Below are positions 25,265 to 33,542 of a DNA stretch of 64,000 bases, one piece after another (within the stretch, counting starts at the first letter, position 1; every line of letters begins with the position of its first letter). The stretch is from Streptomyces lydicus. Lineage in GTDB: Bacteria > Actinomycetota > Actinomycetes > Streptomycetales > Streptomycetaceae. Both the position numbers and the translations under genes were made by a program. The notes under the pieces were generated by a model. It did no database searches. It was not told where the DNA came from and worked only from the letters and a program-made list of their open reading frames with translations. The DNA is taken from the NCBI RefSeq assembly GCF_000717345.1, contig NZ_JNZA01000001.1:186001-250000 (forward strand), in the 5' to 3' direction.

Positions 25265-26048
25265 CGATCATCGACATCAGCAACTCGTGGGTCTCGGCGT
25301 CAGCGGCCACCACAAGTCCGCGGCCTGCCTGACCGATCGGGCCGCCGTCAATCCCGGTGACGACGCAGCCGGCGGCCCGGCACACAGCGATGCCAGCGGC
25401 GAAATGCACACTCTCGGACAGGCCCACGCCATCGGTGACGTACGCGGCACGCTTGCCGGCCGCGACCCAGGCCAACGCCAACGTCGTGGACACAACCCGC
25501 GGTCGGAACCGCTCGACGAACCTGGGGTGGGCGAGCAAGTCCACGGCCCGGAATCCGGGCGCGCTCGGAAACGGCGGATCCAGGTTGACGTCCACCAGCC
25601 GGGTGGCAGGCGTGGGCGCCAGCTCTGCATCAACCCCTCGGTGCCGCACCCAGGCGGCCTCACCATCGGTGCAGAAGACTTCGCCGCTGAACGGGTCGGC
25701 CACCGCAGCCGCCCCGTTGCGCAGCGCCACGTTGACGGCCACCAGCATGTTTCCGACGGCGTAGTTCAGCGTGCCGCACAAGGGATCCACCAACCACTGG
25801 CGCACAGCGGCGACCGCGCCCTGCTGCCCGCCTTCCTCGCCGAGCACCGCATCATGAGGCCGAGCAGCACGGATGACTCCGAGGATCGTCCTCTCGGCCT
25901 CCACATCGGCGGCGGTGGCGAAGTCCCCGGCACCCTTGTCGATGCGGGAGAGCTGCTGGCCGTACATGTTGCGCACCACCGCCGCGCCGGCATGTGCCGC
26001 AGCTATCGCAACCTCGGCATCGTCTGTGCTCGCGTACGAGTTGATCAC
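25251..26048 (-). CDS. inositol-monophosphatase-like protein with altered metal motifs
   Basis: A 265-residue member of the IMPase superfamily. The first metal motif is kept (VLGEEGGQ, residues 68-75), and motif A is recognisable as WLVDPLCGTLNYAVGN (85-100). The second Asp of the canonical DPLDGT is Cys91, and the later WDxAAG motif reads SVHFAAGIAVCRAAG, so that Asp is His. Metals 2 and 3 may therefore be bound differently, or the protein may have lost phosphatase activity. Start is GTG 26048. The stop lies in an 11-bp tandem repeat array. It precedes the SARP module on the same strand by about 250 bp and is probably independent of it. Confidence 0.78.
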   Translation of the reverse strand: MINSYASTDDAEVAIAAAHAGAAVVRNMYGQQLSRIDKGAGDFATAADVEAERTILGVIRAARPHDAVLGEEGGQQGAVAAVRQWLVDPLCGTLNYAVGNMLVAVNVALRNGAAAVADPFSGEVFCTDGEAAWVRHRGVDAELAPTPATRLVDVNLDPPFPSAPGFRAVDLLAHPRFVERFRPRVVSTTLALAWVAAGKRAAYVTDGVGLSESVHFAAGIAVCRAAGCVVTGIDGGPIGQAGRGLVVAADAETHELLMSMIGSRR

Positions 26049-26217
26049 GCCATGCAGGATATCGAGCCGCCCCGGCGTACCTGTACGGTCACCATTTCAG
26101 TGCGGTGCGCCCGTGGTCCGACGGCTATGGGCGCGCGCATCGAATTCCTGCTCGTGACCAGCCGTCGCCACCGTAGCCTGGCCTGTTCTGCCCGTACGCG
26201 TAAGGGAGTTGTGGAAC

Positions 26218-26641
26218 ATGAGCGAGGCCAGAGCTCCGTGGCGGCCGACGGAGCATGGCGCCAACATCGGCCGCTCGTCTGCCTTGGCGGCGCACCGGAA
26301 GGTGGCCCTCGACCTGCATCGGATGCTCAACGAGGGCGACCAGGATCGCGCGCTCATCGATGCCCCTACACGATCCCCGAAAGCCGGACGATGTGCTCTC
26401 TGAGAAGTACAACCATCGTTTCGACTGGGAACGGGACGGCGATGAACGCCGCCCCGTGTACATCGCCGGACCGTACGGAGTCGACCTCATCGCCGCGGAG
26501 GAAGCCGCCTTCCGTCTCGTCTGCGACGCATATGAGGCCCTGCGTCTCGACGAGGGCAATCCTGCCGCGCGGCTGGACGTACGAAGTCCAGCGGGGCACG
26601 CCACGGGGCTGAGCGGGGGCCTGGCCACCCACGTCCTGTGA
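26218..26641 (+). pseudogene. small gene of unknown family split by a frameshift
   Basis: A first frame from ATG 26218 (AAGGGAG upstream) encodes WRPTEHGANIGRSSALAAHR and continues to DQDRALID, then loses coding character. A second frame overlapping it from 26360 continues with LHDPRKPDDVLSEKYNHRFD, GDERRPVYIAGPYG and DLIAAEEAAFRLVCDAYEAL. Skipping one base near 26362 joins the two into one protein of about 140 residues with consistent charge and composition. I do not recognise the family. Either one base is inserted here (real or in the assembly) or these are two overlapping small genes. Confidence 0.5.
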
Positions 26642-26855
26642 GCCAGGGCGCACGGCCAAGCAGAATCAGCCCGGGCTGAAGATCGCGGTCAGGGCTAATG
26701 GATCTTCTGCTGCTGCAGCCTCTGTGATGCTCGGTCGTACGTGAGGGGCGGCCCTGGGGGTGAGGTGGACCCCCGAGCAGTCCCTGCCGATACCTGATGC
26801 CTCGTCAGGGATTTCGGCGTTCGGTCGGCGTGGGTCCGGTAACACCTTGGAACAG

Positions 26856-26884
26856 CTGACCGAACATGCGAAGCGTTGTAGTCT
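26856..26884 (+). promoter_or_regulatory. candidate housekeeping promoter of panD
   Basis: CTGACC (26856-26861), a 17-bp spacer, then TAGTCT (26879-26884), 61 bp before the panD start. The rest of the roughly 300-bp gap 26642-26945 shows no gene; CCTGC-AGAAA-GCAGG just upstream of the ribosome binding site could form a small hairpin. Confidence 0.5.
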
Positions 26885-26945
26885 CCGAAGACCGCCCTTG
26901 ACCTGCAGAAAGCAGGCAGGGAGCAGACAAACCGGGAGCTTCTTC

Positions 26946-27365
26946 ATGCTGCGCACCATGTTCAAGTCCAAGATCCACCGGGCCACGGTGACCGAGGCCG
27001 ATCTGCACTACGTGGGGTCGGTCACCATCGACGCCGCGCTGATGGAGGCCGCCGACCTGCTGCCCGGTGAGCTGGTCCATATCGTCGACATCGACAACGG
27101 GGCCCGTCTGGAGACGTATGTCATCGAGGGCGAGCGGGACTCGGGTGTCATCGGTATCAACGGGGCGGCGGCGCATCTGGTGCACCCGGGGGATCTGGTC
27201 ATCCTGATCAGCTATGCCCAGGTGGACGACGCGGAGGCCCGTGCGCTGCGTCCGCAGGTCGTGCATGTCGACGCGGACAACCGGATCGTCGCCCTGGGCG
27301 CCGACGCCTCCGAGCCGGTGCCTGGCAGCGACACCTCACGCAGCCCGAGGGCGTCGAAGGTCTGA
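26946..27365 (+). CDS. panD: aspartate 1-decarboxylase proenzyme
   Basis: A 139-residue pyruvoyl enzyme that makes beta-alanine from aspartate for pantothenate and CoA. It has [20 protein letters not shown] at the N-terminus, the self-cleavage Gly-Ser in HYVGSVTID (Ser becomes the pyruvoyl group), the conserved [12 protein letters not shown], and [17 protein letters not shown]. Length matches the family (about 126-140). Start: ATG 26946 with GGGAGC 8 bases upstream; a second Met four codons in is possible. It is not next to panB or panC here, as is usual in Streptomyces where panD is unlinked. A HrdB-like promoter is visible upstream. Confidence 0.95.
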   Translation: MLRTMFKSKIHRATVTEADLHYVGSVTIDAALMEAADLLPGELVHIVDIDNGARLETYVIEGERDSGVIGINGAAAHLVHPGDLVILISYAQVDDAEARALRPQVVHVDADNRIVALGADASEPVPGSDTSRSPRASKV

Positions 27366-27468
27366 GGGCCTCGTCCCTGCTTGGTCTCCGCAAGATGCAG
27401 CTGACCCCGCCCGCTGAAGCCACCGCGCCCCCTCGACCAACGCCGGCACCGGCGAACGCCCCGGTGAC

Positions 27469-27840
27469 CGGATCGGGGTCGAGGTGGTCCAGGTGTCCGG
27501 GTGCGTTCAGCGGGAGTACGTCGACGGTGCGATCCGGGCGGTCAAGGGCGGGGCGGGTGGGGAGCTCGCCGAGGGGTGGATCGCCTCGGCCGCCGAGGCG
27601 CTCAAGGGACAGGGGGCGCAGGTGGTCATCGCGGCCTGTACGGAGATTCCGCTGGTCAGCAGGGCGGCGGCGCGAGTGCTGCCGCTCGTGGACTCCACCG
27701 AGGCGCTGGTGGACGCGACCCTGTCCCGGTTGTCGGGGCCCGAGCCGGAAGACTTCGTTCCGGGGGACGGAGACGGTCGCCTATCCTCGTCCGCACGTAC
27801 GAACCTCGCAGGCTGTGAGGGTCCTAACCTGCGGAGATGA
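27469..27840 (+). pseudogene. C-terminal fragment of an aspartate/glutamate racemase
   Basis: The frame reads RIGVEVVQVSG, then YVDGAIRAVK, LAEGWIASAAEALKGQGAQV, VIAACTEIPLV and LPLVDSTEALVDATL. This is the second half of an Asp/Glu racemase with the catalytic Cys in the AACTEIP motif. The first half, with the other catalytic Cys, is absent; upstream bases back to panD give no matching frame. After about 27750 the frame loses racemase similarity. Its stop overlaps the PucR start by 4 bp (ATGA), which may be fortuitous. A GTG at 27484 could still start a short product, but activity would not be expected. Confidence 0.62.
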
Positions 27841-29537
27841 TCAGGCACATGTCGGCCGACCCCGCCAGAGGCTTGAGTCGGGTGCTCGAGGACTTCGGCC
27901 CCACACTCCTGGACCTGGTCCACGGTGACCCCGGTGCGGCGGGAGAGCTCGGCGGCGTCGGCATTCACGATCCGCACGATGAGCAGCACTACCCGCGGCA
28001 CGCCGTCGTGCTCGGCGTCGGTGTCCATGGAGCCGGGGAGATCGCCCGGCTCCTGCGGAAACTCTCCGCCTACGGCGCCGCCGCTCTCGTGGTCCGCGGG
28101 CCCGTCGGCGACAGCGAGGAACTCGCCTCGGTCGTGGCCGAGACCGGAGTGGCCCTGCTCGCCCTGACCCGGGGGGCCTCCTGGGCCCAGCTGGCGGCGA
28201 TGCTGCGCACCCTGCTCTCCGAGGGGGACATCGGCGAGGCCGGCGGGCAGACCCTGGGCGGGGTGCCGTCCGGGGACCTGTTCGCGCTGGCCAACGCGAT
28301 CGCCACGCTGATGGACGCGCCGATCACCATCGAGGACCGTCGCTCCCGGATCCTGGCCTTCTCCGGCCGGCAGGACGAGGCGGACGCTCCGCGGGTGGCG
28401 AGCATCCTGGCCCGGCAGGTGCCCGAGCGCTATGTGCGTATCCACGAGGAGCACGGAGTCTTCCGCGAGCTGTACCGCAGCGAGGGCCCCGTGCACATTC
28501 CGCCGCCCACCGTCGACGGCGAGGTCGCGCTGCCGAGGGTCGCGATCGCGGTGCGTGCCGGTGACGAGATCCTGGGTTCGGTGTGGGCGGCCCTGCGGAA
28601 GCCCCTCACCCCGGAGCGGGAGCGGGCGTTCCAGGAGGCGGCGAAGCTCGTCGCGCTGCACATGCTGCGGTTCCGGGCGGGCGCCGACGCCGAGCACCGG
28701 CTCCGCACCGATCTCGTCACGACCGCGCTGGAAGGCGGCGTGGGGGCGGTCGAGGCGCTCGGCCGGCTGGGGCTGGTGAACCAACCCACGCTGGTCGTCG
28801 CCATGGGACTGCAAGCCGATCAGGGCGTGGACCACGCCCACGTCACCGCGGAGCGCCAGCGCCTCGCGAGCGCGCTGGCCGTGCATCTCACCGCGGTCCA
28901 GCCGCGGTCCGCGGTGGCGCTGCTCGGCGACGTGGCCTACGGGCTCTTCCCGGTGCCGGGCGACTCCGCCCACGCGCGGGAGCGCGCACTGCAGGTCGCG
29001 TCGAACTTTCTGCAGCGCACCGGAGACCGGGCGGGCCTCGTCATCGGCATCGGCTCGGTCGCCGAGGAGCCCTCCGCCCTCGCCCGCTCCCGCGCCAACG
29101 CGGACCGTGCGCTGCGCGTGCTGTTCAGCGGCCGGGCGGCCCAGCGCGTCGCCTCGATCGCCGATGTGTATGTCGACGCGCTCTTGATCGAAATGCGGGA
29201 CCTCGCCGTCGCCAACCGCGACGAGCTCTCCGGCCCGCTCGCCCGGCTGGTGGCCTACGACGCCAAGCACAACGCCCACCTCGTGGAGACCCTGCGGGCG
29301 TGGCTGGACGCCTTCGGAGACGTGATCACCGCCTCCGCGAGCGTGTTCGTCCACCCCAACACCTTCCGCTACCGGATCCGCCGGGTGGCCGAGGTGGGGG
29401 AGTTCGACCTGCGGGATCCATCCGCACGGTTCGCTGCGATGGTGCAGCTGCGGCTGATGGGCATGGACGACGACGGCGACGGCGGGGCCGGGGCGCGTTC
29501 CGCGGGGACCGGTCCCACCGCCACCTCGTCCGGCTGA
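27837..29537 (+). CDS. PucR-family transcriptional regulator
   Basis: A 566-residue regulator. An N-terminal purine-catabolism-regulator-like domain is followed by a GAF-like middle (about 130-290, LMDAPITIEDRRSRILAFSG), a GGDEF-like CdaR segment (about 300-440, VGAVEALGRLGLVNQPTLVVA), and the C-terminal PucR helix-turn-helix (LVETLRAWLDAFGDVITASASVFVHPNTFRYRIRR). Start: ATG 27837; ATG 27849 also possible. It lies directly after a racemase remnant. PucR proteins often control degradation of purines, proline or other amino acids, and no obvious target is adjacent. Regulation of the following secreted-protein genes is not indicated, since 365 bp with palindromes intervene. Confidence 0.88.
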   Translation: MIRHMSADPARGLSRVLEDFGPTLLDLVHGDPGAAGELGGVGIHDPHDEQHYPRHAVVLGVGVHGAGEIARLLRKLSAYGAAALVVRGPVGDSEELASVVAETGVALLALTRGASWAQLAAMLRTLLSEGDIGEAGGQTLGGVPSGDLFALANAIATLMDAPITIEDRRSRILAFSGRQDEADAPRVASILARQVPERYVRIHEEHGVFRELYRSEGPVHIPPPTVDGEVALPRVAIAVRAGDEILGSVWAALRKPLTPERERAFQEAAKLVALHMLRFRAGADAEHRLRTDLVTTALEGGVGAVEALGRLGLVNQPTLVVAMGLQADQGVDHAHVTAERQRLASALAVHLTAVQPRSAVALLGDVAYGLFPVPGDSAHARERALQVASNFLQRTGDRAGLVIGIGSVAEEPSALARSRANADRALRVLFSGRAAQRVASIADVYVDALLIEMRDLAVANRDELSGPLARLVAYDAKHNAHLVETLRAWLDAFGDVITASASVFVHPNTFRYRIRRVAEVGEFDLRDPSARFAAMVQLRLMGMDDDGDGGAGARSAGTGPTATSSG

Positions 29538-29687
29538 CGGTCGGCGGACCCGGCAGGTCAGGCCCGCGGGATCAGCAGATACGAGCAACTCCCGGTCAGG
29601 GCAAGTGAGTTCATGGCGACGTACCGCCCCACCCCACCCCACCCTGATCCACCACGCGGTGCTCCTTGTTTGAAGACGGACCCCAGC

Positions 29688-29707
29688 GGAAATCCCAGGA
29701 GATTTCC
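29688..29707. promoter_or_regulatory. 7-bp inverted repeat upstream of the LAxTG gene
   Basis: GGAAATC and GATTTCC separated by 6 bp (CCAGGA). It sits in the 365-bp gap 29538-29902, which has no gene and is less GC-rich than its surroundings. Confidence 0.4.
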
Positions 29708-29760
29708 TGCCCATGCGCCACTTCAGTGACGTGAGAGTGCAACCTTTTCGCGGTGCGAAT

Positions 29761-29774
29761 CCTCATATATGAGG
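29761..29774. promoter_or_regulatory. perfect 14-bp palindrome with AT core
   Basis: CCTCATATATGAGG equals its reverse complement and lies 129 bp before the LAxTG gene. It is followed by a stretch rich in GCATG/GTGCA words (29780-29815). It may be an operator; the TATATA core is notable at this GC content. Confidence 0.5.
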
Positions 29775-29902
29775 CGTAGGTGTGCGCATGCACGCATGTC
29801 TGCATGTGCACTCACGCGCACCACGAGACACGCACGGCCTGAACATGACGAACGTCAACCTGTGCCGTCCAGGCGGCACTTGGGATACGAAAGGTCTGCT
29901 GG

Positions 29903-31036
29903 ATGAAGATTCGCCGCGCCCTGACGGCCGCCGCAGCGGCTGCCGTGATAGCGCCCGCCGCCGTACTGGCCGCGCCCGCCGCCGCGTTCGCAACGGCGCC
30001 GGTGTCCGAGGCCGGTCCCCGCATGCCCGCCTCTCCCGACTTACCCGATGCCGCAACACCGGCGGAGCGGTCAGCGGATTCCGCCACGAGCGGCGGCGGA
30101 GCGGGTAACCCGCACGAGCCGCGGCGCCCGGGCGAAGCCGCTGCCGGTGGCTCGGCATCCCAGGACCGCGACGGGGCCGCCCGTCCCGCCCCGGGGAAGC
30201 AGCCGAAAGCCGCCGGGACCGCCGAACAGACCACTGAGGGCGCCACCGGCGCGGGTGGTGCCACCGGGGGAGGCGAGGCCGCCGGTGATGCCGACGGTGC
30301 GGGTCAGTCCTGCGCGTTCGAGTCCGACCAGTTGCACGCAGCCGTCCACGGGCTGCCGCACCAGCTGGCTGCGGGCGGCGCCTGGACCCCCTTCTCCATG
30401 ACGCTCACCAACACCACCGGCAAGCCCCTGGAGGAGGTCCAGCCCTTCCTGTTCGTGTCCTCCGCCGAAGATGTCGACCGGCCGTACTGGGAGCTGGAGA
30501 CCGAGTACCGCGACGCCAAGACGGGGCGGTGGAAGACCTTCCACGACGCGGAGCCCGACGACCTGTTCGGCTTCTTTGCCGTCGGTCCGCGCAGCACCCT
30601 CACGCTCCAACTGCGCACCCGCGTGGTCAAGGACGCCAAACCCGACGCCGGGTACGCGCTCGCCGCCGGCGACTACCGCAACCGCGACGGTTCCTGCGGT
30701 TCGGCCAAGGAAGCCTGGTACGACTTCACCATCCTCCCCGCGGGCGCGAAGCCGACGCAGCCCCCGACCGCCAAGCCGAGCGAGCCGGGCAAGCCGGGTG
30801 CCACGGCCGAGCCCGGCCAGAGCGCCGCGGCCGGCGGTGGTACGGGTGGTTCCGATTCCACCGGTGGCCTCAGCCCGCAGGGCGGGGCCCACCTCGCCGC
30901 GACCGGCTCCTCGTCCGCGCTCCCGGCGATCGCTCTCGCCGGCGGAGCCGCGATGGTGGTCGGCGCGGGGGCGGTCATCGGCGTGCGCCGCCGCCAGGGC
31001 GTGGCCGGTCCGGGCGCCACGGACGTCACCGCGTAA
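29903..31036 (+). CDS. LAxTG cell-wall-anchored secreted protein
   Basis: A 377-residue surface protein. It has a signal peptide (residues 1-30, MKIRRALTAAAAAAV and onward), a Gly/Ala/Thr-rich stretch to about 130, then a folded domain of about 130 residues with two Cys (QSCAFESDQ; NRDGSCGSAKEAWYDF). A Pro/Lys/Thr wall-spanning linker leads to the sorting signal LAATG, a hydrophobic segment and a basic end (GVRRRQ). LAxTG is the class E sortase motif of Streptomyces, which also anchors long chaplins. The folded domain resembles the following secreted protein (VGPRSTLTLQLRTRV against LRPRESVHVQLRFRV). Start: ATG 29903. Possible developmental or adhesive role; function unknown. Confidence 0.88.
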   Translation: MKIRRALTAAAAAAVIAPAAVLAAPAAAFATAPVSEAGPRMPASPDLPDAATPAERSADSATSGGGAGNPHEPRRPGEAAAGGSASQDRDGAARPAPGKQPKAAGTAEQTTEGATGAGGATGGGEAAGDADGAGQSCAFESDQLHAAVHGLPHQLAAGGAWTPFSMTLTNTTGKPLEEVQPFLFVSSAEDVDRPYWELETEYRDAKTGRWKTFHDAEPDDLFGFFAVGPRSTLTLQLRTRVVKDAKPDAGYALAAGDYRNRDGSCGSAKEAWYDFTILPAGAKPTQPPTAKPSEPGKPGATAEPGQSAAAGGGTGGSDSTGGLSPQGGAHLAATGSSSALPAIALAGGAAMVVGAGAVIGVRRRQGVAGPGATDVTA

Positions 31037-31156
31037 GCCCAACCACTTCTCCAAGAACCTGACAACCCAAGAATCCACGGCCTTGGAACTCAATGGCACT
31101 AATGGCACTGGAAACAAAGGTTCCAAGGGTCCGAAGAACCGGGAAATGAGATCCTC

Positions 31157-31744
31157 ATGAAACTGCGCCGCGCCCTGTCGGCCACGGCCGCGACGGCCGC
31201 CCTGCTCCCCGTGGCGATGGCCGCCGCGCCCGCCTCCCAAGCGGCCCCTGCCGCGGACCTCCCGACATGCTCCGACGTCGGGCAGCCCCACAACAACACC
31301 TTCGTGGGCCGCTCGTTCGGCATACCCAAGTCGATCACTCTCGGCACGCACTGGACGACCTACACCGCCACGCTCACCAACGCCTCGGCGAAGGAGCTGA
31401 AGTCGTTCGAACTCAGCGCCAAGTTAGGCAGTTATGTCTATAACGAGGGCGAGCGCGACCTGAGCCCGTACGGCGATCTGCAGTACTGGGACACCTCGCA
31501 GCGCGCCTGGAAGACGCTGCGCCAAGGTGGAAACGCCCGCGGCGCCATCCCCGGCCCGAAGACGCTGAGGCCCCGCGAGTCCGTCCACGTGCAGCTGCGA
31601 TTCAGGGTGGGCAAGGACCTGCCCATGGACCAGACGTACGACGCGTTCACCGGCCTCACCGGCACCTTCGTGGACAGCTACCACGACACGGCCTGCACGT
31701 CCCACGGCGACGCCGTCGGCAGTTTCTACCCCCGCAAGGGCTGA
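31157..31744 (+). CDS. secreted protein related to the LAxTG protein; contains a TTA codon
   Basis: A 195-residue exported protein. The signal peptide (MKLRRALSATAATAALLPVA, cleaved near SQAAPA) closely resembles that of the preceding gene. The mature domain of about 150 residues matches the folded domain of the LAxTG protein: a TFVGRSFGIPKSITLG strand, TTYTATLTNASAKELKSF, a DLQYWDTSQRAWKTL block, LRPRESVHVQLRFRV and a terminal DTACTSHGD. It has two Cys and no anchor, so it is released. Codon 90 is TTA (31424-31426), which makes translation bldA-dependent in Streptomyces. A hairpin follows. The two genes are probably a duplicated pair; the role is unknown. Confidence 0.85.
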   Translation: MKLRRALSATAATAALLPVAMAAAPASQAAPAADLPTCSDVGQPHNNTFVGRSFGIPKSITLGTHWTTYTATLTNASAKELKSFELSAKLGSYVYNEGERDLSPYGDLQYWDTSQRAWKTLRQGGNARGAIPGPKTLRPRESVHVQLRFRVGKDLPMDQTYDAFTGLTGTFVDSYHDTACTSHGDAVGSFYPRKG

Positions 31745-31751
31745 AACCTGA

Positions 31752-31797
31752 GGGGAGGGCTGCCGACTTCGCGCCCCGACGGCGGCAGCCCCTCCTG
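31752..31797 (+). terminator. hairpin after the secreted-protein gene
   Basis: GGGCTGCCG (31757-31765) pairs with CGGCAGCCC (31783-31791), and flanking GGA/TCC extend the stem past a one-base bulge. It begins a few bases after the stop at 31744. Confidence 0.6.
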
Positions 31798-31799
31798 AG

Positions 31800-32207
31800 G
31801 ACCCCACCGGCAGCCGGCTGACGGCCCCCGGCATCGAGGCCCTGCGGGAGATGGAACGCCTCGGCATCCTCTTCGACGAACTTCGTACCGGACTTCCTCA
31901 CCGACGACCAGGCGAAGGTGAGCGTCGACCGGGTCGTCGACCACATCGAGCACATCGTTTCGGTCGCCGGAATCGACCATGTCGGCCTCGGATCGGACTT
32001 CGTCCGCGAGGTCATGGTCGATGTCACGCCACCCTGCTGCGAATCGCCGGACGACGAGGACCGCTGTTCGACTTCCCCGAACTGGCGGGCCCGGCAGGCA
32101 TGCCCCTGGTCACCGACGCACTGGTCCGCCGGGGCCGGACCGAAGCGGAGATCCTCAAGATCCTCGGCGGGAACACCAGGCGGCTGATGAGCGCACACAT
32201 GGGCTGA
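31800..32207 (+). pseudogene. remnant of a membrane dipeptidase (peptidase M19)
   Basis: Pieces of an M19 (renal-dipeptidase-like) enzyme appear in order but in different frames. LTAPGIEALREMERLGILFD begins at about 31821. A jump removes the SH/zinc-ligand region, and NFVPDFLTDDQAKVSVDRVV then DHIEHIVSVAGIDHVGLGSD continues in another frame to about 32010. The C-terminal block is in the first frame again (FPELAGPAGMPLVTDALVRR, TEAEILKILGGNTRRLM). The N-terminal half of the family, with its own zinc ligands, is missing. M19 enzymes cleave dipeptides including L-D peptides, which is of interest beside the D-amino-acid operon that follows. Clearly non-functional. Confidence 0.8.
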
Positions 32208-32225
32208 CGCCAGCTGCCCCGGACA

Positions 32226-32259
32226 GGTGCCCGGCCGGTCGGACGCCAGGCCGGGCACC
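32226..32259 (+). terminator. perfect 11-bp hairpin after the dipeptidase remnant
   Basis: GGTGCCCGGCC pairs with GGCCGGGCACC across a 12-nt loop. It was probably the terminator of the former dipeptidase gene, and it isolates the downstream operon. Confidence 0.7.
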
Positions 32260-32399
32260 GCGGCGGGTGCGGTTTGGGACCGCCGTACGAATCGGCCGCT
32301 CACGTTGTGACGCAGCCACCAACCCGGCCCCGTCCACCCTGCCTAGCGTGGCGGTCATCCCACGTCGTCCCAGGTCATCCCCCGATGGAGGACTCACCC

Positions 32400-33542
32400 G
32401 TGCCGGTTGACCACGAAAGCCAATCCACGCGAGCGCACCACCCGTACGACCTCGACGCCATGCTCGCCGACCTCGAAGAACTCGTCACGTGCGAGTCGTA
32501 CTCCGCCGACCACGCGGCCGTCGCCCGCAGCGCGCAGGTCGTCGCCGCACAGGGGGAGCGACTGCTCGGCGCCGCGCCCCGGACGCTGGTGATCGACGGC
32601 GTCACCCACCTCCGGTGGAGCTTCGGCACCCCGCGCATCCTGCTCCTGGGGCACCACGACACCGTCTGGCCGATCGGCTCCCTCACCACGCACCCCTGGT
32701 CCGTGAAACAGGGCATCGCCCGCGGCCCCGGCGTCTTCGACATGAAAGCCGGACTGGTTCAGATGTTCCACGCCCTGGCCTCCCTGCCCTCCCTCGACGG
32801 CATCTGCGTCCTGGTCACGGGCGACGAGGAGGTCGGCTCGGCCACCTCCCGCCCGCTCATCGAGGAGACCGCGCGTCAGTGCGCGGCGACCTTCGTCCTG
32901 GAGCCCTCCGCGGCAGGCGGAGCGCTGAAGACCAGCCGCAAGGGCGTCTCCGCCTACGACCTCACCGTGCACGGCCGCGCCGCCCACTCCGGACTGGAAC
33001 CCGAGAAGGGCATCAACGCGGCGACCGAACTCGCCCACCAGATCCTCGCCCTCCAGCAGCTGGCCGACACCGTCACCACACGCACCGGGCCCGGCACCAC
33101 GATCACCCCCACCGTGATGTCGGCCGGCACCGCGAACAACACCGTGCCCGCCCGGGCCGAACTGAGCGTGGACGTCCGCGTCCCCAACGCGGCGGCCCAG
33201 CAGACGGTCGACGCCCTCATCAGGAACCTCCCGCCGCAGCTCCCCGGTGCCCGCCTGGAGATCGGGGGCGGCCCCAACCGCCCGCCCCTGGACCCCGACG
33301 CGTCCCGCGAACTGTTCGCCCTGGCCACCGAAGCGGCCGCACACCTCGGCCTCGACGCCCCGCGGCAGGCGGCCGTCGGCGGAGCCTCCGACGGCAACTA
33401 CACCGCCGGAGTGGGCTGCCCCACCCTCGACGGCCTCGGCGCGGTCGGCGACGGCGCCCACGCCGACCACGAACACGTCGTCACCGCCACCATGCCGATC
33501 CGCGCCCGGCTGCTGGCCCACCTCGTCGGAGCGATGCAATGA
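32400..33542 (+). CDS. M20-family metallohydrolase, likely N-acyl-amino-acid deacylase
   Basis: A 380-residue zinc hydrolase of the glutamate carboxypeptidase/ArgE-like group. Metal ligands and catalytic residues are visible: LLLGHHDTVWP (about 82-91), GVFDMKAG (111-118; bridging Asp), VTGDEEVGS (139-147; catalytic Glu and ligand), FVLEPS and the late HADHEHV. The dimerisation/lid domain lies at about 180-290 (SRKGVSAYDLTVHGRAAHSG). GTG 32400 is preferred because GGAGGA stands 9 bases before it; an ATG at 32385 overlaps that site. The next gene starts within its stop (ATGA). In this operon it would remove the succinyl or other acyl group from the L-amino acid made by the racemase. Confidence 0.85.
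   Translation: MPVDHESQSTRAHHPYDLDAMLADLEELVTCESYSADHAAVARSAQVVAAQGERLLGAAPRTLVIDGVTHLRWSFGTPRILLLGHHDTVWPIGSLTTHPWSVKQGIARGPGVFDMKAGLVQMFHALASLPSLDGICVLVTGDEEVGSATSRPLIEETARQCAATFVLEPSAAGGALKTSRKGVSAYDLTVHGRAAHSGLEPEKGINAATELAHQILALQQLADTVTTRTGPGTTITPTVMSAGTANNTVPARAELSVDVRVPNAAAQQTVDALIRNLPPQLPGARLEIGGGPNRPPLDPDASRELFALATEAAAHLGLDAPRQAAVGGASDGNYTAGVGCPTLDGLGAVGDGAHADHEHVVTATMPIRARLLAHLVGAMQ

Noticed and set aside
27507..29714. A 735-codon minus-strand open frame
   Set aside because: It is antisense to the PucR gene and has no motif; high GC content keeps the opposite strand open.
29780..29815. Hairpin in the GCATG/GTGCA-rich stretch before the LAxTG gene
   Set aside because: Arms do not pair cleanly; only the neighbouring 14-bp palindrome is exact.
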